Assembly: GCF_037975245.1 (NCBI RefSeq) | Contig: NC_092563.1 | Location: 7,501,501 to 7,561,500, forward strand | DNA from: Apostichopus japonicus | Taxonomy: Eukaryota; Echinodermata; Holothuroidea; Aspidochirotida; Stichopodidae | Length of the DNA: 60,000 nucleotides | Direction: 5' to 3' | Shown here: positions 37,401-46,400 of the stretch, piece after piece | How positions within the stretch are numbered: position 1 is the stretch's first letter | Layout: each line of letters opens with the position of its first letter | Notes under the pieces: generated by a model | Database searches by the model: none | Seen by the model: the letters and a program-made list of their open reading frames with translations, nothing else | Told to the model about the DNA's origin: nothing | Position numbers and translations under genes: made by a program

Positions 37401-40400
37401 CCTAAAAACACCACACCCCTCCCCTAAACAACACACCCCTACCCAAGCCACAGTACTTAACTTCAATATTGGCAAGCAGTTATGTAGTGTGATACATGAA
37501 CCAAACAAGGATTGGTATTGACTGGAAAACTGTTAACTGATATTTATTGATGAATATAAGCAACAGATGAGTACCCAGCTTTGCAGAATCTCACTGAGTA
37601 AGGGCTACTGTGGAATTATGGTAAGTGGGTAAGTATAAATCATTTGGTATTGTAGGTATAAATCATTCGGAATTGTTGGAAGTTCCTTAGAAAGCAACTA
37701 GAAATAAGGTTTGGCCTAGGCCATGTTACCTTTGTATATTCAATGTGGTATGACCCCTTCAGTTTTGACAACAGACTCAGGAAAATTTGTGTTACCTTAA
37801 TAGTTACCACCATTAATTTAGCTAGAAAGGAAACACCATCTCCCTTGCCCCCTCCCCCATTTTGTCTCTCTTACCCCTCCCATACGCAGCTCTCAGTAAT
37901 TTCACATTTTACCTAATCATATATTAGAATTTGGGACAAAATTTCTTCCAAACCTTAGCACAACTTAAATTACTTAATTTCACGCCACAAAACCTAACAT
38001 TCCTAATAGACCGTACACTAAAGGAATGGGTTCCACTACATTGAAAACGATTTGAATGAAGTCTTGTCGGTAGTAGCCCATAGCATGAAAACGGCTTGGC
38101 GAAAGTCTACCTAATTTCAAAATGGCGGCGACAGCAACAAAATCGCCGAGTCGAGGTAATCATTTTGTGACTGGCCGTCTTAGACAACCATTTCACCGAA
38201 ACTTTACAGCATCATGTAGGAGAGTATAAGATCCACAAATGGGAGAACTCTCTTTCGTTGGTTCGTTTTGGCCTATTTTGTGTCAGTTAGGAATACATGT
38301 GTGAGGACGAAGTTGGATTGCAATCGTTGTTTCATAGGTTTTCGTTGATTTTTTCTCGGGTATCTTTGCCCTACCATACATTGGAATTACTTTTAATCCA
38401 TTCTGTGAGGTTCCGGTAAGTTGTAAACTATCAATGTCTGTAAATTCTGTGAGTGAAACGTAGGACCGACTTTACGTTAAATGCGGGCAAATTCAAATTT
38501 AATGATATGCGTGATCGTTGACTATTCTTCGAGGTCACGGGGTCAGACTTCCAACTGTTCTTGTCTATGAAAGATCCTTAAAACCTGTTCCAGTAATAAC
38601 TTGGGAGGGACACAACCTCCAGGGAAGCACTCTTTAAAACAGGATTATTTGCTAAAGTTTGTGGCCAAAACTGATCAATGACCTTTGACAGTTTGACCTA
38701 CTGTATATACCGTCTAATATACCGTCTAATATACCTTTCATTGGCTTTTGTTTTAGTCTCTCCTACTCTGAATCAGTCACAAACTTTGGAAATTCTAAAA
38801 ATGGTTTAACTGTTTTTTTGTTTTTTTAAATGGGACAGTTGAATGCAAATTGGTCAAAAGGTCATGTCACCAGTAGCTGTTCTATTGATGGTATCATTGA
38901 CCCAGAATAAACTATGACATAAAAGACACAATATATTACTGTTTACCTGGCAAACACTTCAGCTAGATCCTAAAACACACTTTGATTAATGATAACTCAG
39001 CAAACACTTGTCAGCCAGCTTGAGTCAGTTCTGGAATTTAACTGTCTTTGGAGCAGTCTAAGGACTTGAAGAATGTTGAAGGCAAAATAGTCCTCTTACA
39101 GTGTATTGTGCTTTAATAGGACAGAGCAAAATGTCAAAATGCCCATTTTTTTTTAAGTGCAACCGACTATCAACAGGTTGAAGAGAACTCCTGAAGAGTA
39201 GTACTTAGGCAATTCACCATCTATTGGTTCAGATACTGAGTAATTTAAGTTCCAGTTAACTGATAAAGAAACAAGATGTTTAAGACCCAAAGGGCTAAAT
39301 TCCTCTTTTAACCCTGCCCTTTCTTGCATAATGAACAAAAGGAAATGCTATATAGAAATACAAATGGAAATGATCAGGGACATCAAGAAACAGGTAACAC
39401 CCCAGACTCCCAGAGGGTCAGAATATGTCATATGGCCCCCTTTTTGAAGTTTAATACAAAATGAGAATACATTTATCCTTCATCACCGTATTTTCCCAGG
39501 CCCCTAATTTGCAACAGGACCTGTGACAGATGCTACCCTACCCCAGCCCCCCCCAACCCCCTCCAACCCCTGTCTTGTCAAGCCTGGTATGATACCTTTC
39601 AAGTTACTCTCTACATTCCCTACTGCTGTCCTTCACCTTCTAGAAGCCTTGAAAATCCTGTCATTAAAAAAGTTTTCATTTCCCAACTAGCCCAAGATGT
39701 CATACTTATCCAGAATATTGGTGTTAGAAATGAGTTAACTAATATGTATACACAATACCTGCACAAGATAGTGATGTACCACTAGGAATAACAGAGCTCT
39801 AGCACAGCAAATCCATATACTGATTACATAGAATATATACCCAAATAAGAATAAGAATTTACAATTGATATTAAATTGTTCTTCCAACCTATATCCATAA
39901 ATCACCCTACATAAATTTATTTTTTCACCCTATATTGTGTGTCTATTATACAGTAGCTCCATGGTCTATACAAGTTGCCTTATAGGAAATGTGACCCTGG
40001 CCTGATGTGACCCCCCACAAGTGAGGTTTCTTCACTTAAAGAAGCTACACCTGTTGGGCTTAAATTTCAGAGCAGTTCAGGGGGCAGATTTGAAGCAGAC
40101 AGTGTAATTGAAATAGCAGAGTCTGTGGTGAATTGATTGTGCTGGCCTAGCTTTGTGTACCAACAGGGAGTTTTTATGGAACAACTCCCTGGTACCAGTG
40201 TTATTGTGAAATGTCATGAATGGTGTTTCTTTGTTGTTGTAATATGTCACATATGGTGTTTCTAAGCCTCTATGTTATTGTACAATGTAATGAATGGTGT
40301 TCCTAAGCCACCATGTTGTTGTAAGATGTCACGTATAGTGTTTCTAAGCCTCTGTGTTGTTGTAAAATGTAATGTATGGTGTTTCTAAGCCTCTAAGTTG

Positions 40401-43400
40401 TTATACAATGTAATTAATGGTGTTCCTAACCCTCCATGTTGTTGTAAGATGTCACGTTTAGAGTTTCTAAGCCTCCATGTTGTTATAAAATGTTATGTAT
40501 GGTGTTCCTAAGCCTCCATGTTGTTGTAAGATGTCACATATATGCCTCTCTGTTGTTGTAAAATGTGATGTTTAGTGTTTCTAAGCTTCCATGTTGTTGT
40601 ATAATGTAATGTATGGTGTTTCTAAGCCTCTGTGTTGTTATACAATGTAATTAATGATGTTCCTAACCCTCCATGTTGTTGTAAGATGTCACGTATAGTG
40701 TTTCTAAGCCTCAATGTTGTTGTAAAATGTAATGTATGGTGTTCCTAAGCCTCCATGTTGTTGTAAAATGTAATGTACGGTGTTCCTCAGCATTTTAATA
40801 TGTTGAACAATGTAAAATGTAATGTATGGTGTTTCTAAACCTCCATGTTGATGTATAAGTAATGTATAGTGTTTCTAAGCCTCTACATTGTTGTACATTG
40901 TAATGTTTGCTGTTTCTAAGCCTCAATTGTTGCAAAATGTTATGAATAGTGTTTCTAAGCCTCTATGCTGTATTAAAATGTACTGTACCTAAGCTGCACA
41001 GTGTATGCCAGTCCAAACCTCTTAGAAACTATATAAGTTTGCTCTGAAAGTGAGAACATTGATGCTTTCAATTCTTTTGTTTTCTTATCCTGTTCCATGT
41101 CAGTTATATACTTTTAATAATCCCAAAACCAGAATGGTTCATGGATTTATGAGCGATAATATAATATACCCCTCTCCTTCTCAAACAAGTTAAAGACCTA
41201 AACCTACATGACTGGATCGTTTTAGCACTGTGCCCCCATTTCTGCTAAATCGCCCTTCCCCCCTCCACCTCCTGCATTTCTGGTGCACTGCCCACTTAAC
41301 CTTCCTTCCGGAACTACCATTGAAGACCAACAAAACTGTACATGTTTGCCATCTATTTCACAAAATCGAGGATTGCTCTAAAGATTCAAAAAATATTCAT
41401 CTATAATCTGTTCAGGTCTGTGTCAGTCTAGTCAACCTTATTTAATAAATATGAAAACATTAAATATTTATACTGTTTGTTGTCAATTAGAATCAGTCAC
41501 AGAGAGACATTACATTTTAACAAGGCGTTAGATGAAAGTAACAAATGATGTTTGAATACATGTACAATGATCAACATTTAATAGGCTGACACTCTAAAAT
41601 AGGGATCCACAAATTTTATTTTCCATGACAACCACAGACATTCTTCATAGTAACAGTGAAAGCAGAATGGAAACTTTCAAATTTCGTAACTCGTGGTACT
41701 TCACGTTTTGAAATGAAACGTGACTAGTCAAGCTAAGAACCTACATAATGATAGTATTTAAGCATCAAACAGTTCTAATTAAAATAATCATCAAATTAAA
41801 ATAAACTCACGAGACAAGAACGTAAAGAAGCTGCTCTAAATAAAAGCAAATTACGCACAGTTTGCACGGCTTATAATTTAGCAAAGATAATACATTTTGA
41901 GTTTGGTATCAAAATGGTACTGTTGTATACATGTGCCACCTTGCACACAGTATACCAACCTGTTATAAAGCTAGTCACATGCTTGTGGTAGTTTATGGTA
42001 AAAAATTAATTATAATTAGTAGAATAATTCATTTTTCTTTGTTCTAATTAATTTCCTAATTAATTATTAATCTCACTGTTAATTAATTATGGCCAGAAAC
42101 GTTTCCATATTTCAAACGGTTATCATGTACTACAACTCTACATACTTAGTCAGTCTAGTCCACCAATGTTCATCATCATATATCGTTAATAATTAGGAGA
42201 GGTCTATTGTTTGTATGCAATTATGCTCAGCATTCGTTCAACATGTTTTCGGGAAAAACAAAAGTTGTTAAAGATAACGAGACTCCTATCGCTCCTGCGA
42301 TCACACCTACGCCTGTCTGATTGGCTCGGATGTTGATGGTTGAACGTCAAAGATACCGAAGAAAACAAGACGTCCACTGATATGAAGTATATACTTCACA
42401 GTTGCTGCTGTTCATATGTATATGTGCATGGTAACTACTAACAGCATTACTAATAATACACTCACACACACACCAGAGCTAATACCAGCAACTTTGATGG
42501 CATTCGTCATGATGCATAGTGATTGTCCAGTACTGCACGGTCTTTACGTTGAAAACACATCCAAAGTATGAATTAACAGATAGAGCTTCGTTTAATATTG
42601 TGCTAGATGTTACATACAGTATTATCATCATGTGTCTTATATACTGTGATGATCATGCTGTGCCTAGAGGGTTCTCAATTAAATTTACTACAAGGGCCAG
42701 AGAAAATATTGGTTGGAACAAAAGCGGTCAATTCCAGACAGAATCCAAAGCCCACCATACCTTGATTTAGCAATGAGCACCTTAACCTTTAGTGTTATGA
42801 ATCTGCATACCTCATCATGTGTGCAGGATTGCGGGCCCATTTAATTGTGGGCCCATTTTATTGTGGGCTAGATGTGACCAGGTGAACATGTGCCCTATTA
42901 TAAACCCCTGCTGTGCACCTTTCAATATTTAATGTGAAAGAACAAAAAGACAAAATGAAAAAAAAAAACATGAAAGAGCTACTGTATCAAAGTGCTCAGT
43001 TTCTGAGAACTGCAGGACTGTAAATATCTGTGCAGTGAAATGAACCCAATAAATCTATTATTTACAGATGAGGAATTCCTAAACAAACTGTTGGCTTCTT
43101 TTATTAAATTTTTTCATTACAGATTTCTGATTGTACTTACAGTAGAAGCTTTGACATATATCCATGGGTCATTCTCGCAAATACTGTGGCACGTGTGGTG
43201 TGCTGAGTGCTATGATTTTAATAGGATGTTTCTTTTTACTAGGAAGTGACATTAGCTGCAGAATAGAGTGACACTATAGCTGCAGAATTGAATGCGGCCG
43301 CATTATTGTAAATATTATAACATTATGACGGAACCTTATTGTATTTAATTGTCAGACAAAATGGACGTCTGTTACAGTATGTGTGATCAATTAAGTCTGT

Positions 43401-46400
43401 AAGACATGGCTGACATAATATAACATAATATGACATAATTGTATACAGAATATTTGTTTTCCATACATGAATTGTCTGGAACCCTTAGACATTTCAGCAC
43501 AATTTTATCAATCTGATGTCATTTTCAATAGACATGAATCATTAAAATATCAATATGCACTTTACCTGATGTTCTGTTATCTGGGATCTCTCTGCAAAAA
43601 AGGGAAAAGTTGTCAGTAGTAACTAGTAAGTACAAATTGACATTACTGCCCACAAATATCTAAAAGGCCAAATAAAGTGGCCCCATCCATCCCCCCCCCC
43701 TCCAAAAAAAGCTCATACTTAAAACACCATCTTTCTGTCATAGTCAGGGTATTTCGCCTCTTGAAGACATCTGATATCCACTAACATTTAAGACTCTGCA
43801 AGACTGCAATGTCGTAGGTCAAAACCCACCACTTAAGTATACTTAAAAATTTTTAACAAATACTACCCATTCATATTCAGGAATTTACTCATGAATGCAC
43901 TTTAAATCTGGAATACATGTGGGCTTGGCTGAATCCAATATACTATATGAAAATGCTTTGGGAAATTGATACTATCATCATTTAATTATTATTGTTAAAG
44001 GGATAGACAAAACAAATTTTACTAAACACACAAAAAACACATTAAAATCCATTTTCGACAGGTGACAAGAAATTATAATTCAGAGCTTCATCTCTCCTTG
44101 ACAACATAGGCGTAGGAGGCGGGGGCTGGGGGGCTGCAGACCCCCCAACCACAAATTTTTGTGAAAATTCGGGCAATATGCTGAGATTTTTTCGGGCACC
44201 TACTGAAAGAAAAATAATTTGCAATTTGTTTTTCAATGGTTAAACTGATATTATTATTATCAATATTATTGTAACGACTTCCTCAATAATTCTAACCAAA
44301 TTGGAAGAGTAATAACACGGCAAATGATTGTATGTTATTGGCATGCTATGTAATAACCGATGCATGCCTTTATGATATGCACATTAACATGGTGAACGTG
44401 CGCGAGCGCGAAAAAAATTTTTGTTGTTATATTTTCTGGCAAGTTGTTACAGCCCCCCACATCAAATGGGGCTCCTACGCCTATGCTTGACAACAGGTAA
44501 ATTGTTAACACTGCTGTTCAAACAATACAGCACTACAGAATAGCAAATTTTCTTGAAAATCAAGTTAAAGTTCAGATCATAATTGCAGTACTAGAACTTT
44601 AGCAAAATGTCTCCACAATTGTACATCACGACTCCAGACCTCAAATCAGATTAAATACAATGGCAGCCTTTTAAACCTTTTATTACAAAAGAAAGAAAAA
44701 TCTTAAACAAAAGGTGTGAAGAAGCTACTGGACCAAAACTTGAAACAAGAAAAAAAAAAAAAAAAAAAAGGTAAAAACCACTTAAAATCCTCAAACATCT
44801 GCAAAAGATATCATCAAGCAAAACTTCACAGCTTATTCATGAGAATAGGTGAAACACACAGGACTGATGGAGGTGTCAAACTAGAAAGAATGGTCTAAAA
44901 GAATAGATGGAAAAGTCTTGAACCCTTAAAACTGCTATATCACCACAACCTCATGGCAATTTACAGTAGCTTGACCACAGGTTTAGCCACATGCATGGTC
45001 TACAAGTCTTAAAATGAGCAGTTTACAATTTAAAGGTTTTGTAGGTCAGTGCACACCTTAGACTTAAAGGTCTGCTGTATAGACCCCAACTATAGCACGC
45101 TATCATGGAAAAGTTTCTTGAGATTCAGTAATCGACCTGCCTTGGACGTAAAATGACCACTTTTAATCAAACTGTCTGCAACGCCTGCCACATATTTTTT
45201 CTTGTATGAGGATCTTTGTGTGAACGCTGTATGATTTACTACACTGTAGACATAAACTTTTTTCCAGTGCTTACACAAAGAGCCTAATGTTGTTAAAGGC
45301 ATTGAAGAATCGCCCCAAACCGTGTGCCGCGCTCTGAAAAAGTTAACTTTCCGTTGCTTGCAAGTCAAGTTTTCTTCTTGTCGCTACAAAATGCAGACAC
45401 TGCCAGACAGTTATGAAACGTGATACCTTGTTAAATATTTTATCTATACCTGAGATGTCCATCGCTGCTTTTTACACTGTGTTGTGGGTTTTGACCATAG
45501 CTGTATGTATTGGCTGTACACTAGTGTCTAATTACCAACGGTAGCAAGCTGTGTATTTTCTGGGATCGATGGTGGTGTCTAACACTTCTGTTACACCTCA
45601 TCCGAAACTAGGTCAGATTACCGGCATGAGACGTTTCTTTGTGCGCGAGTCTCCACACCCTTTAAGAAGCTATGCAGGCTAATTGTAGAGCCTGAGGTCT
45701 ATTTACGACTGTGGCAGGTCGATTGCATAATCACTAATAATCTCAAAACTTTCCTAGCTATAGCATGGCAACATGTCAGAGGAAAAGCTGCAGCAGCTGC
45801 ATAATCCTGCATATAGCTACAGTAGGATGAAGCAATATCAAACAATAGGGATTATCTCTGCAGAGCCACAGTACCTGTTATGTGTTGTAGCGGCGTAATT
45901 TGACACTGTTACTGTTTCCGTCAACTGATAGCGCCCTCAATTAACATTGTAGTATTGCTAGTTCGACTTTGACCGCTCAACAACTAGTGCGAGCATATCA
46001 CCAAACCCCGGTTGAGGAGTCGGTCATTTGCAAAACAGTGACACACCTTTCGGTCTGTTTGATTTCCAGTGTATCCAATTCGGTCTCAGAAACGCGGCGC
46101 AAACATTCCAGGGCTTCATGAATGAGGTCACACGTGGACTAGATCTACATCGATGATATACTCATTGCTAGCAACTCAACAGCGAACAAATGAATCATTT
46201 GAGACAACTGTTTAACGGACTTCAAGACTATGGAATTGTAATTAACCCAAGTAAAAGTCAGTTTGGAGTCCCTGCACTTGCATTCCTTGGACACACCGTT
46301 GATTCCAAAGGAATTCGCCCATTACCGGAGGTCAAAGCTATTAATGATTTTCCTCAACTAACGTCCTTACGCAAACTTTGCGAATACCTAGGTTTAACTA

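Noticed and set aside
40186-40990. CRISPR-like regular repeats
   Set aside because: The units are contiguous diverged 41-bp copies without spacers, in a eukaryotic intron.
42243-42320. 25-codon [23 protein letters not shown]...
   Set aside because: No donor, no downstream exon and no family; too short to support.
45090-45368. Possible transposase or helix-turn-helix gene
   Set aside because: Fragments on both strands look vaguely transposase-like, but no consistent frame, terminal repeats or motif set could be shown.
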